A stretch of 41,531 nucleotides of DNA, from positions 1-41,531 of the forward strand of contig CAZCAC010000075.1 of the NCBI GenBank assembly GCA_964496575.1, given 5' to 3'. A program made the position numbers and the translations under genes. Shown one piece after another: positions 35,001 through 41,531 of this stretch; the first letter of the stretch is position 1, and each line of letters opens with the position of its first letter. Source of the stretch: CAZCAC01 sp964496575 (GTDB lineage Bacteria > Planctomycetota > UBA1135 > GCA-002686595). The notes beneath the pieces are model-generated. The model worked only from the letters and a program-made list of their open reading frames with translations. It made no database searches and was not told where the DNA came from.

Positions 35001-35109
35001 CGCACGCGTCCCGCAGAAACCCGTCGCGCTCGCCCTCGGACCGTTCGAGCGCGTCCTCTACGATCCTGCGGACCTGCGACCAGCGATTGGAGGAGGACAC
35101 GGGTGTCAT
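32071..35109 (-). CDS. Membrane Ser/Thr protein kinase with C-terminal TPR-like region
   Basis: This 1012-aa protein has an N-terminal helical segment typical of this kinase group (WSQVRRIVEDALERSEGERDGFL begins it), a kinase domain (about residues 88-390) with VAVK, H211-R-D213-LKPSN and DFGIVK, a membrane helix near 413-433, a coiled coil (about 435-510), and a large helical TPR-like region to the C-terminus. Pro replaces the usual Leu in the catalytic loop tail (SNIPV), but all catalytic residues remain. No ribosome site is seen before the ATG at 35109, so the message may be leaderless. It is coupled to the shorter kinase gene downstream. Confidence 0.93.
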   Translation of the reverse strand: MTPVSSSNRWSQVRRIVEDALERSEGERDGFLRDACGDDLELLDEARRLLVLDGEDPGHLTPPGAETFRGLTGAPGDDDIPSIGRVGDYQLLEELGRGGMGVVYLARRADGQFEKRVAVKLIHRGLDSAEIVSRFEQERRVLASLDHPGIARLLDGGVAEDGRPYLVMEHVEGRPINRWCDERRLDIAGRLELFCRVCAAVDSAHKSLVVHRDLKPSNIPVDDRGQPKLLDFGIVKVLDPALHQGDDATRTSMRRLTPAYASPEQVRGGPITTASDTFSLGVILYQLLTGHLPLHLEGLSPAERERAVCEEEPTAPSVVVLRPAPSTKEGGRKTELPPEELSARRRTAPRGLVRLLRGDLDTIVTKALRKEPERRYASASQLADDLQRFAAGQPVSARPDTWTYRTGKLLRRHRVAAIALALVFPTLLGGWIFSDHHHRRANRDRADLEARLETDEERVARLEELAQDLGRANEKAKRNRGLAEKRAGELEILAGELQAETAEVDEQRRRAEGSLTEAQEVGTRLNRQRTIVEQGFQEQLYSAETLIIGVDNALRFVPNSMEATELVVDLGVEFLDALLADASGDLEVRRALVRGYRRLARVQGSSGRPNLGRSEAALATAAKALTLAETILEETPGDLEHLLVLGDTLYEYGNLLNQVGRAEEASEHFRRAIDLCGVFEREEPPVLAHIYPLATYLTMLGKHLAVHGRLDEAEEHYLRALPLYERSVELDPSLKRNLAGFRLNLVEMTGFREGWAAALPEAEELRRIGEELLEEEPENPSYLILWYCAQKIRAEGLVEIDRVDEAVSIMEETVERMGAYAATRPQDVKAQTDLLGSVNYLARLLFQNLRWKELRPHARTAVELADRIHAQDPALAELMLEQVRALTYLAACEREAGNYPESRRLHTRALSIGAAYGENHLESVNLLATMYGTRISAGQLAVRMAGAEDRSVEERAGLCLEALEHYDRARDQLEVLDRMPGMKRSEDSHYRIEVLEQEVQQLLRTLEAEGGE

Positions 35110-35336
35110 TGTAAGGGCATACGGGGGGCATAGGCGATCGAAGGTCCGCCCCCCTTCAGGAGCGAGAAAGTGGCGAGGCCCCCATCAACGGGCCGGGATT
35201 CTCCGCCCGGCACCGCGGAATGGCCCGTGGGGCCGCCCGGCGCCAGGCGAGAATCGTGCTCGCCGCATCCGCCAAGAGGGCCGCGGCCGCCGTTGCACGG
35301 GCCCCTCCCCGAGCCGGTGCGAGCCGGAGAAGCTCC
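35110..35336. other. 227-bp gap before the kinase pair
   Basis: No gene is seen. The stretch just before the kinase start reads TATGCC about ten bases upstream on the minus strand, which could be a weak -10 and would make the transcript nearly leaderless. Nothing else is recognisable. Confidence 0.3.
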
Positions 35337-36371
35337 TCACCCGCCTCGCTCGACCTCGCCGGGGAGGCGGGAGCCCGCACCTGCCCGGATCTCCTTCCGC
35401 CGAGCCGTCCAGGCGTCCTCGACCTTCGTCTCGATCGAGTAGAGCCCGGTGCGAGCGGTGATGAACAGCGTCGTGCCCTCGGGGCCGCCGAAGCAGAGGT
35501 TCGCCGGCGACTCCGGCACCGGGATCTTCCCGAGCAACTTCCCTTTCGGATCGAAGACGTGGACGCCGTCGCCCGCGGAGGAGAAGACGCGCCCCGCTCG
35601 ATCACAGCGGATGCCGTCGGGGCCGCCGACGTCGATGCGACAGAAGATGCGCCCCTTCTCCAGGGTGCCGTCGGGTTGCACCTCGAAGACGCGGATGTGC
35701 CGCGACTTCCCCGAGTCGGCGACGTACAGGCGCTTCTCGTCGGGGGCAAGGCACATGCCGTTGGGGCGATCGAAGTCGGAGACGACGACCTTCATCGTCC
35801 CCGTCTTCCGATCGAAACAGAACACGTTGTTCTGCTCCAGCTCCCGCGGCCGCCCGCGCAGCCCGTACGGCGGGTCGGTGAACCAGATCATCCCGTCGGA
35901 GCGGATCGCCAGGTCGTTGGGCGAGTTGAGTTTCTTGCCCTCGAAGTCGCCGACCAGCGTCTCGACGTTTCCTTCGGTGTCGGTACGGGTCACCGTGCGC
36001 GAGCCATGCTCGCAGGTGACCAGCGCCCCCGTCTCGTCGAGCAGGTTCCCGTTCGCCTTGTGGCTCGGCTTGCGGAAGGTGGTGAGCTCACCGTCCTTCC
36101 ACCGCTTCAGCTCGTCGACGGGGATGTCGCTGAAGACCAGGTACCCGCCCCCGTGTTCATCGATCCACACCGGTCCCTCGGTGAACTGAAGGTCACCGGC
36201 GAGCTTCACCACCTTCGCGCCCTCGGCGAGGATGTGCTCGGCCAGGTAGTCCGTGGACTCCGTCGCGGCCTGGACGGAGTCACCCGCCTGGTGCCTCGCG
36301 ACGTCCCCGGCAGTGCCGGGCGTGACGGGTAAGGAGAGATGGGCGAGGAGCAGAAGGGACGGTGCACTCAT
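35337..36371 (-). CDS. Exported SMP-30/gluconolactonase-like beta-propeller
   Basis: This 344-aa protein starts at 36371, where a signal peptide begins (MSAPSLLLLAHLSLPVTPG); the longer upstream frame has no such signal. The mature part is a six-bladed propeller of the SMP-30/gluconolactonase/LRE family. Metal-site type residues include E in FTEGPVW, N in SPNDLAIRSDGMIWFTDPPYG, N in DRPNGMCLAPDEKRLYVADS and D in GGPDGIRCDRAGRVF. Lactone hydrolysis is the family reaction, usually with calcium; the substrate here is unknown. It is divergent from the first FG-GAP gene and precedes the kinase genes on the same strand. Confidence 0.88.
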   Translation of the reverse strand: MSAPSLLLLAHLSLPVTPGTAGDVARHQAGDSVQAATESTDYLAEHILAEGAKVVKLAGDLQFTEGPVWIDEHGGGYLVFSDIPVDELKRWKDGELTTFRKPSHKANGNLLDETGALVTCEHGSRTVTRTDTEGNVETLVGDFEGKKLNSPNDLAIRSDGMIWFTDPPYGLRGRPRELEQNNVFCFDRKTGTMKVVVSDFDRPNGMCLAPDEKRLYVADSGKSRHIRVFEVQPDGTLEKGRIFCRIDVGGPDGIRCDRAGRVFSSAGDGVHVFDPKGKLLGKIPVPESPANLCFGGPEGTTLFITARTGLYSIETKVEDAWTARRKEIRAGAGSRLPGEVERGG

Positions 36372-36680
36372 CGGTCGGTACCTCGGATCGGCGATGTCGG
36401 TCGGGTCGGATGACGCATTATGGGCGGCGAGGGCCGCGCGGGCACCTCTCCCCCCGAATGCGCCCCGGCGGTGACCGGAATCCACCGCGAGAAGGGTCTC
36501 GGTCCCGTCGGACGGGAACCCACCCACCCGCGGCTCGAGGGGGAGCGTTTTCCCCACCTCCTCGTGGAATCGGCCTCCCGGAACCGGCGTTGGTGGCATT
36601 CAATAGAATAGGGATGCGGTCCGTCCACGCCTCCGCCCCCTCGCTCGCCTCTGAAAACCCCGAGAACGCCACTCTGCCCG
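36372..36680. other. 309-bp divergent gap before the FG-GAP genes
   Basis: No gene is seen here. An AT-richer spot, ATTCAATAGAATAG around 36598-36611, contains TAGAAT (36604-36609), which could be a -10 box for the first FG-GAP gene 72 bases later, but a good -35 is not found. The promoter of the SMP-30-like gene must also lie here. Confidence 0.3.
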
Positions 36681-38387
36681 ATGACCAGCAAACGTCTCCC
36701 GCTCCTGGTGGCCTCCGCCCTCTGGCTCCTCGCCCCGACCTCGCTCTCGCGCCCCCCGGCCGACGACCCCTGGCTGTGGATGCAGGAGGCCCAGCTCACG
36801 GCGCCGAACGGCCTGGGCAGCGCCTTCGGCGTTTCCGCCGCGCTGGACGGGGAGACCGCGCTCATCGGAGCCTACACCGAGCAGTGGGGCGGCATCGAGC
36901 CGGGCGCGGCGTACGTGTTCGTCCGCTCGGGCTCTTCCTGGATTCAGGAGGCGCGACTCGTGCCGAACGATCCCGCCGACGACGGGAGGTTCGGGTTCTC
37001 CGTCGCACTCCAGGGAGACCAGGCCCTGATCGGAGCGTACGGGGACGACGACGCGGGAGACAACACGGGATCGGTGTACGTCTTCGAGCGCTCCGCCGGC
37101 CTGTGGAACCAGGTGGCCAAGCTGAGCGCGCCCGACGCCGGTCCAGACCGGTGGTTCGGCCACGCCGTCGCCCTGGGGGGAAACGTCGCCTTGATCGGGG
37201 CGCCGGCCGACTCCGTGGCGGGCCACAACTACGCGGGCTCGGCCTACGTGTTCATCGGCTCGGGCGCGAGCTGGACCTTCCTGCAGAAGATCGAGGCGAG
37301 TAACCCGTCGTCCACCTCCTGGTTCGGCTGGTGCGTCGACCTCTCCACCACCACGGCCCTGATCGGCGCGCAGCTGGGCAACGGGGCCGCCTACTCCTCG
37401 GGCGCGGCGTACGTCTTCACCAAGTACGGCGGGGCCTGGCACGAACAGGTGAAGCTCGTCGCCTCGGATGGGGCGCAGTACGACCGCTTCGGCTACTCGG
37501 TCGCGGTCGACGGCGACACCGCCCTCGTCGGAGCGCCCGAGGACCAGGAGCTCGGCTGGGGCACGGGCGCGGCCTACGTGTTCGAGCGGTCGGGTTCGAG
37601 CTGGAGCCAGACGCAGAAGATCCTCGCGAGCGATGCGGTCGCGCAAGACAAGTTCGGGTACGCCGTCGCGCTCGAGGCCGGAACGATGATGGTCAGCGCT
37701 TCGTACTACCACTCCGATGCCGGTCCCGGAGGGGTCTACGTCTTTCACCACCCGAAGGACGAGTGGACCGAGGTGGAGAAGCTGAGCCTGGCCGTCAACG
37801 AGTCGTTCGGCCGCTGCATCGCGCTGGACGGCAACGACGTGGTGCTCGGCGACCCCAGCGACTGGCCCGGTCACGCGTACGTCTACTCGCGCCCGCCCGA
37901 GCCCGGCTTCCGCTACTGCTTCGGCGACCCGGGCGTCGACACGCCGTGCCCCTGCAACAACGACAACGACGGTAGTGTCCCCGGTTCGGGGTGCGACAAC
38001 GGCACCTTCGCCTCCGGCGCTCAGCTGACCGCCTACGGCGCTCCCAACGTCGCGGCCGACGAGGTGTTCCTGCGCACGACGAACGTCGAGCCGCACAACA
38101 GCGGGCTGTACTTCCAGGGGACCAATCAGGTCAACGGCGGCGCGGGCGTGGTCTTCGGCGACGGGCTGCGCTGCGCCGGTGGGCAGGTCGTGCGGCTCCA
38201 GGTGCGGTTCGCGGACGAATCCGGCGCGAACCGAACGACGATCCCGATCGCACAGAAGGGAGGCGTCAGCCCGGGTGACATCCGATGGTACCAGTACTGG
38301 TACCGCACGACGGTGGCTCCGCCCTGTGGACCGTGGGTGAACGACTTCAACACATCCAACGGCTATTCGATCACGTGGACCCCTTGA
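36681..38387 (+). CDS. Secreted seven-bladed FG-GAP propeller protein, copy 1
   Basis: This 568-aa protein has a signal peptide (LPLLVASALWLLAPTSLS) and seven repeats of about 52-56 residues, each like FGxSVALxGDTALIGA...GSAYVF.RSGSSW. These are the FG-GAP blades of an integrin-alpha-like beta-propeller. The C-terminal domain (about residues 410-568) has CFGDPGVDTPCPC, GSGCDNG, NSGLYFQG, FGDGLRCAGG and YQYWYR, a domain I associate with planctomycete secreted proteins. The protein probably sits at the cell surface or is released; binding partner unknown. It is the first of three tandem paralogues. The Cys pairs may form disulfides. Confidence 0.9.
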   Translation: MTSKRLPLLVASALWLLAPTSLSRPPADDPWLWMQEAQLTAPNGLGSAFGVSAALDGETALIGAYTEQWGGIEPGAAYVFVRSGSSWIQEARLVPNDPADDGRFGFSVALQGDQALIGAYGDDDAGDNTGSVYVFERSAGLWNQVAKLSAPDAGPDRWFGHAVALGGNVALIGAPADSVAGHNYAGSAYVFIGSGASWTFLQKIEASNPSSTSWFGWCVDLSTTTALIGAQLGNGAAYSSGAAYVFTKYGGAWHEQVKLVASDGAQYDRFGYSVAVDGDTALVGAPEDQELGWGTGAAYVFERSGSSWSQTQKILASDAVAQDKFGYAVALEAGTMMVSASYYHSDAGPGGVYVFHHPKDEWTEVEKLSLAVNESFGRCIALDGNDVVLGDPSDWPGHAYVYSRPPEPGFRYCFGDPGVDTPCPCNNDNDGSVPGSGCDNGTFASGAQLTAYGAPNVAADEVFLRTTNVEPHNSGLYFQGTNQVNGGAGVVFGDGLRCAGGQVVRLQVRFADESGANRTTIPIAQKGGVSPGDIRWYQYWYRTTVAPPCGPWVNDFNTSNGYSITWTP

Positions 38388-38454
38388 GCCTCTGGCGACA
38401 CGACGCTCGGCGGCCGCGCCGCGACGAACACCTCTACCTCGACGAACGGGAACG

Positions 38455-40155
38455 ATGAACGCTCGAATCCACCTCCTGGTGGTCGCCCCTCTCCTCCTCG
38501 CCCCCCCCACCCTCTCGCAACAGCGGGCGAATGACCCCTGGCTGTGGAGCCTGGAAGCCGCGGTGCCCTCGCCGGGGGGCGGCCTCTACGACTACTTCGG
38601 CACCTCCGCGGCCCTCGACGGCGACACGGTCCTGATCGGCGCTTCCCTCGCGAGCATCGGATTCGAACGGCCGGGCGCCGCCTTCGTGTACGTGAGGTCC
38701 GGCTCGAGCTGGGCCCTGGAGGCGCGCCTCGACCCGAGCGATCCCCTGGACGAGGGTCGCTTCGGCAACACCGTTGCGCTGCAAGGGGACACCGCGCTGA
38801 TCGGCGCCTACCACGACGACGACCTGGGCGTGGATTCGGGTTCGGTCTACGTCTTCGTCCGTTCCGCGGGGGTCTGGAGCCAGGCGGCCAAGCTCACCGC
38901 GCCCGACGGGAGCGCCGACGACGAGTTCGGGTACTCGCTCGCGCTGGGCGGGAACACGGCGCTGATCGGGGCTCCCTGGAAGGACTCGGCGGGGCCGAGG
39001 GCCGGCTCCGCCTACGTGTTCATCGGTTCGGGGGCGAGCTGGACCCTGCTGCAGACGCTGCAGGCGAGCGACGCGAGCAGCGACGACTACTTTGGCGAGG
39101 CCGTGACTCTCGACGGCACGACGGCGGTGATCGGCGCAAAGGGTGCACAGGGGGTCAGCAGCTGGGCCGGGGCCGCGTACGTGTTCACCAAGTACGGAGG
39201 CGCCTGGCACGAGCAGGCCCGACTCCAGGCCTCGGACGGCTGGCAGTACGACGCGTTCGGATCGTCGGTCGCGCTCGATGGAGACGTCGCCGTGATCGGG
39301 GCGACCGACGACGATGACGGGGGCTGGACCACGGGGTCGGTCTACCTGTTCGAACGCTCGGGGTCGAGTTGGAGCCAGATCCAGAAGCTGGTCGCCAGCG
39401 ACCCTGTCACCAAGGACAAGTTCGGCGCGTTCGTCGCTCTCGAGGAAGAGACCCTGCTGGTCAGCGCCTCGTACCACGTCTACGGCGGAGGTCCGGGCGG
39501 AGTGTACGTCTTCCACTACCCGAAGGACCGCTGGGTCGAGCTCGAGAAGCACACCCGACCGGCGGACGACTACTACGGCTGCTGCCTCGCCCTCGACGGG
39601 AACCGGTTCGTGACCGGCGACCGAGCCCTCGACGCCGGCTACGCCTACTTCTACACGCGCCCGCCGGAGTCCGGCTTCCGCTACTGCTTCGGCGATCCGG
39701 GAGTCGACACGCCGTGTCCGTGCGACAACGACAACGACGGCAGCGTTCCCGGGTCGGGGTGTGACAACGGGATCTTCGCTTCGGGCGCGCAGCTCACCGG
39801 GTACGGCGAGCCCAGCGTCGCCCTGGACGAGGTCTACCTGCGCACGACGCACACCGAGCCGTACAACAGCGGCCTCTACTTCCAGGGCACTCTCCGGGTC
39901 AACGGCGGCGCCGGCGTGGTCTTCGGCGACGGCCTGCGCTGCGCCGGCGGGCAGGTCGTGCGTCTTCAGGTGAGGTTCGCGGACGGCGACGGCACGACCC
40001 GGACGACGATCCCGCTCGCCGCGAGGGGCGGGGTGAACCCCGGTGACATCCGCTGGTACCAGTACTGGTACCGCACGGTCACCGTGCCTCCGTGTGGAGT
40101 GTGGGTCAACGACTTCAACACCTCGAACGGATTCTCGATCACCTGGACGCCTTGA
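38455..40155 (+). CDS. Secreted seven-bladed FG-GAP propeller protein, copy 2
   Basis: This 566-aa paralogue of its left neighbour has the same order: signal peptide (ending near TLSQQRA), seven FG-GAP blades, and the C-terminal CPC/FGDGLRC domain. The blades match copy 1 one for one; for example the third ends with FIGSGASWT and the fourth with FTKYGGAWHEQ in both. The family thus arose by whole-gene duplication and not by shuffling single blades. The ATG at 38455 follows a short GGGA. It is 67 bases after copy 1 and 26 bases before copy 3, so the three may be one transcript. Confidence 0.9.
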   Translation: MNARIHLLVVAPLLLAPPTLSQQRANDPWLWSLEAAVPSPGGGLYDYFGTSAALDGDTVLIGASLASIGFERPGAAFVYVRSGSSWALEARLDPSDPLDEGRFGNTVALQGDTALIGAYHDDDLGVDSGSVYVFVRSAGVWSQAAKLTAPDGSADDEFGYSLALGGNTALIGAPWKDSAGPRAGSAYVFIGSGASWTLLQTLQASDASSDDYFGEAVTLDGTTAVIGAKGAQGVSSWAGAAYVFTKYGGAWHEQARLQASDGWQYDAFGSSVALDGDVAVIGATDDDDGGWTTGSVYLFERSGSSWSQIQKLVASDPVTKDKFGAFVALEEETLLVSASYHVYGGGPGGVYVFHYPKDRWVELEKHTRPADDYYGCCLALDGNRFVTGDRALDAGYAYFYTRPPESGFRYCFGDPGVDTPCPCDNDNDGSVPGSGCDNGIFASGAQLTGYGEPSVALDEVYLRTTHTEPYNSGLYFQGTLRVNGGAGVVFGDGLRCAGGQVVRLQVRFADGDGTTRTTIPLAARGGVNPGDIRWYQYWYRTVTVPPCGVWVNDFNTSNGFSITWTP

Positions 40156-40181
40156 CCACGCCCTCGACTCCTCCACCTCGA

Positions 40182-41501
40182 ATGATGAGCAAGATGAATA
40201 CTCGCACCTCTCTACTCGCGGCCCTCCTTCTTCTCCTCGCCGCCCCGGCCGCCCTCTCCCGACAGCCGGCGGAGGATCCCTGGCTCTGGATGGAGGAGCA
40301 GAAGTTCAACGGGACGGACACCGTCGGCGATGACGCCTTCGGCTTCTCGCTGGCGCTCGACGGCGATACCGCGCTGATCGGCGCGGACCGGGAGTCGGTG
40401 AGCGGGATCGTACCGGGGGTCGTCTACGTCAAGGTCCGCTCAGGTCCGAACTGGCTGGCCCAGGCGAGACTGGTAGCCAGCGATCCCGTCAACGAGGTCC
40501 ACTTCGGCTACTCCGTGGCGCTTCAGGGGGACACTGCGCTGATCGGGGCACCCCGGGACGCGGACGGTGGCGAGCGCACGGGGTCGGTGTACGTCTTCAC
40601 CCGCTCCGCTGGTGTCTGGAGCCAGGTCGCCAAGCTCAAGGCGCCCGACGGCACCGCCGGCGATTGGTTCGGCCGCTCCGTGGCGCTGGGGGGAAACGTC
40701 GCGCTGATCGGTGCACCGTACGACGACGGCAGCACGGGCACGTTCTACAGCGGGTCCGCCTACGTCTTCACCGGCTCGGGGGCGAGCTGGACCTTCCTTC
40801 AGAAGCTGGAGGAAGCCGGCCCAGATGAGTGGCACCGCTTCGGCGGAGCCGTGGCGCTCTCGGGCACGACTGCGTTGATCGCGGCAGAAGCGGCCTGGGG
40901 AATCGGGGACCACACGGGTGCCGCGTACGTGTTCACCAAATCCGGCGGAGCCTGGCACGAACAGGCCAAGCTCTTCGCCTCGGACGGCTCGTTCAACCAC
41001 AGGTTCGGATGGTCGATCGCGCTCGACGGAGATCGGGCCCTGATCGGCCAGCTCGAGAACCACACTCCCCACGGACCCGGATCGGCGTACCTCTTCGAGC
41101 GCTCGGGCACGAGCTGGAGCCAGGTGCAGAAGCTCGTTCCAAGCGACGGCGACGGCGGGGACCAGTTCGGCCACGCCGTCGCGCTCGAGGGGGACACGGC
41201 GATGGTGGGCGCCGCCAACAAGTTCGGGGGCGGTGGGCCCGACGGCGGGGCCTACGTGTTCCACCGGCAGGGGGCGAGCTGGAACGAGATGGAGAAGCTC
41301 GACGTCACCACCGACCAGGTGTTCGGGTTTTCTCTGGTGATCGACGGCCACCGGGCCTTGATCGGCGACCCCTACGACCTGCCGGGGCGGACGTACGTCT
41401 ACGAGCGGCCGCCGGACTCCGGCTTCCGCTACTGCTTCGGCGATCCGGGGGTCGACACCCCGTGCCCCTGCAACAACGACAATGCAGGGCTCCTGACATA
41501 G
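40182..41501 (+). CDS. Secreted FG-GAP propeller protein, copy 3, C-terminally truncated
   Basis: This paralogue has a signal peptide (LLAALLLLLAAPAALS) and all seven FG-GAP blades. Starts at 40182, 40185 or 40194 are possible; 40194 lines up with copy 2. The shared C-terminal domain begins normally with CFGDPGVDTPCPCNNDN and then homology stops at base 41483. The frame runs on for only a few residues (AGLLT) to a TAG at 41499-41501. About 140 residues present in copies 1 and 2 are lost. The cause could be an insertion, a rearrangement or an assembly break at the window edge. Whether this stump is functional is unknown. Confidence 0.85.
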   Translation: MMSKMNTRTSLLAALLLLLAAPAALSRQPAEDPWLWMEEQKFNGTDTVGDDAFGFSLALDGDTALIGADRESVSGIVPGVVYVKVRSGPNWLAQARLVASDPVNEVHFGYSVALQGDTALIGAPRDADGGERTGSVYVFTRSAGVWSQVAKLKAPDGTAGDWFGRSVALGGNVALIGAPYDDGSTGTFYSGSAYVFTGSGASWTFLQKLEEAGPDEWHRFGGAVALSGTTALIAAEAAWGIGDHTGAAYVFTKSGGAWHEQAKLFASDGSFNHRFGWSIALDGDRALIGQLENHTPHGPGSAYLFERSGTSWSQVQKLVPSDGDGGDQFGHAVALEGDTAMVGAANKFGGGGPDGGAYVFHRQGASWNEMEKLDVTTDQVFGFSLVIDGHRALIGDPYDLPGRTYVYERPPDSGFRYCFGDPGVDTPCPCNNDNAGLLT

Positions 41502-41531
41502 GTGCGTGGAGTGGCGGCATTGGCCGAATGC
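41483..41531. other. Foreign-looking tail interrupting the third propeller gene
   Basis: From 41483 the sequence no longer matches either paralogue. The last 15 bases, GCATT-GGCCG-AATGC (41517-41531), form a short perfect inverted repeat. This may be the edge of a mobile element or of another repeat. No transposase is visible because the window ends here. Confidence 0.4.

Noticed and set aside
41483..41531. The final bases as the 5' end of a group II intron (GTGCG present)
   Set aside because: Homology is lost about 20 bases before GTGCG, and no intron domain can be seen in so short a stretch.

Overview
The window is a high-GC bacterial chromosome segment with strong third-position GC bias, which creates many long mirror ORFs on the opposite strand. 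It most likely comes from an uncultured planctomycete. The clearest clue is the C-terminal domain shared by the FG-GAP proteins at the right end (CFGDPG..CPC, FGDGLRC.GG, then YQYWYR). I recognise this from secreted proteins of deep-branching Planctomycetota. Alternative complex III, several membrane-anchored Ser/Thr kinases, a kinase-FGE fusion and many secreted proteins of unknown role fit the same picture. The assignment is inference, because no rRNA gene is present.

Layout. (1) 1-5514, plus strand: the 3' end of an alternative complex III operon (actB partial, C, D, E, F), followed by a FixH-like protein and a SafE-type membrane protein, both typical of haem-copper oxidase assembly. (2) 5515-9496: a secreted deiminase-family protein on the minus strand, a gene-poor stretch of about 950 bp with a candidate structured RNA resembling 6S RNA, then an RRM/glycine-rich RNA-binding protein with a terminator and a VOC-fold protein. 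(3) 16296 down to 9582, minus strand: a metal-uptake cluster. In transcription order it encodes a His-rich CxxCH membrane protein, a beta-barrel with a His-rich loop, a Tat-exported metal-binding protein, an ATPase, a permease, an exported HExxH protein and a zinc-ribbon membrane protein. (4) 16405-25248: a PAS/PocR hybrid histidine kinase, a beta-propeller/transglutaminase fusion, a lipoprotein, a 56-aa membrane peptide, a LamG/toroid-like secreted protein, a low-molecular-weight phosphatase and a retropepsin-like protein. (5) 25365-36371: a kinase-FGE fusion, a class C beta-lactamase-like hydrolase, two translationally coupled Ser/Thr kinases, and an SMP-30-like protein. (6) 36681 to the end: three tandem paralogous secreted seven-bladed FG-GAP propellers; the last loses its homology abruptly at 41483.

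How they work together. Region 1 is a respiratory quinol:electron-acceptor oxidoreductase with oxidase maturation factors. Region 3 looks like a complete zinc (or manganese) acquisition route from outer membrane to cytoplasm, with two extra genes that may belong to the same response. Regions 4-5 are rich in signalling and envelope proteins. Region 6 is a recently expanded family of surface or secreted propellers.

Most worth following: the metal cluster with its two His-rich partners and exported HExxH protein, the 6S-like RNA, the abrupt end of the third propeller gene, and the coupled kinase pair. I saw no tRNA, rRNA, CRISPR array, transposase or phage gene.
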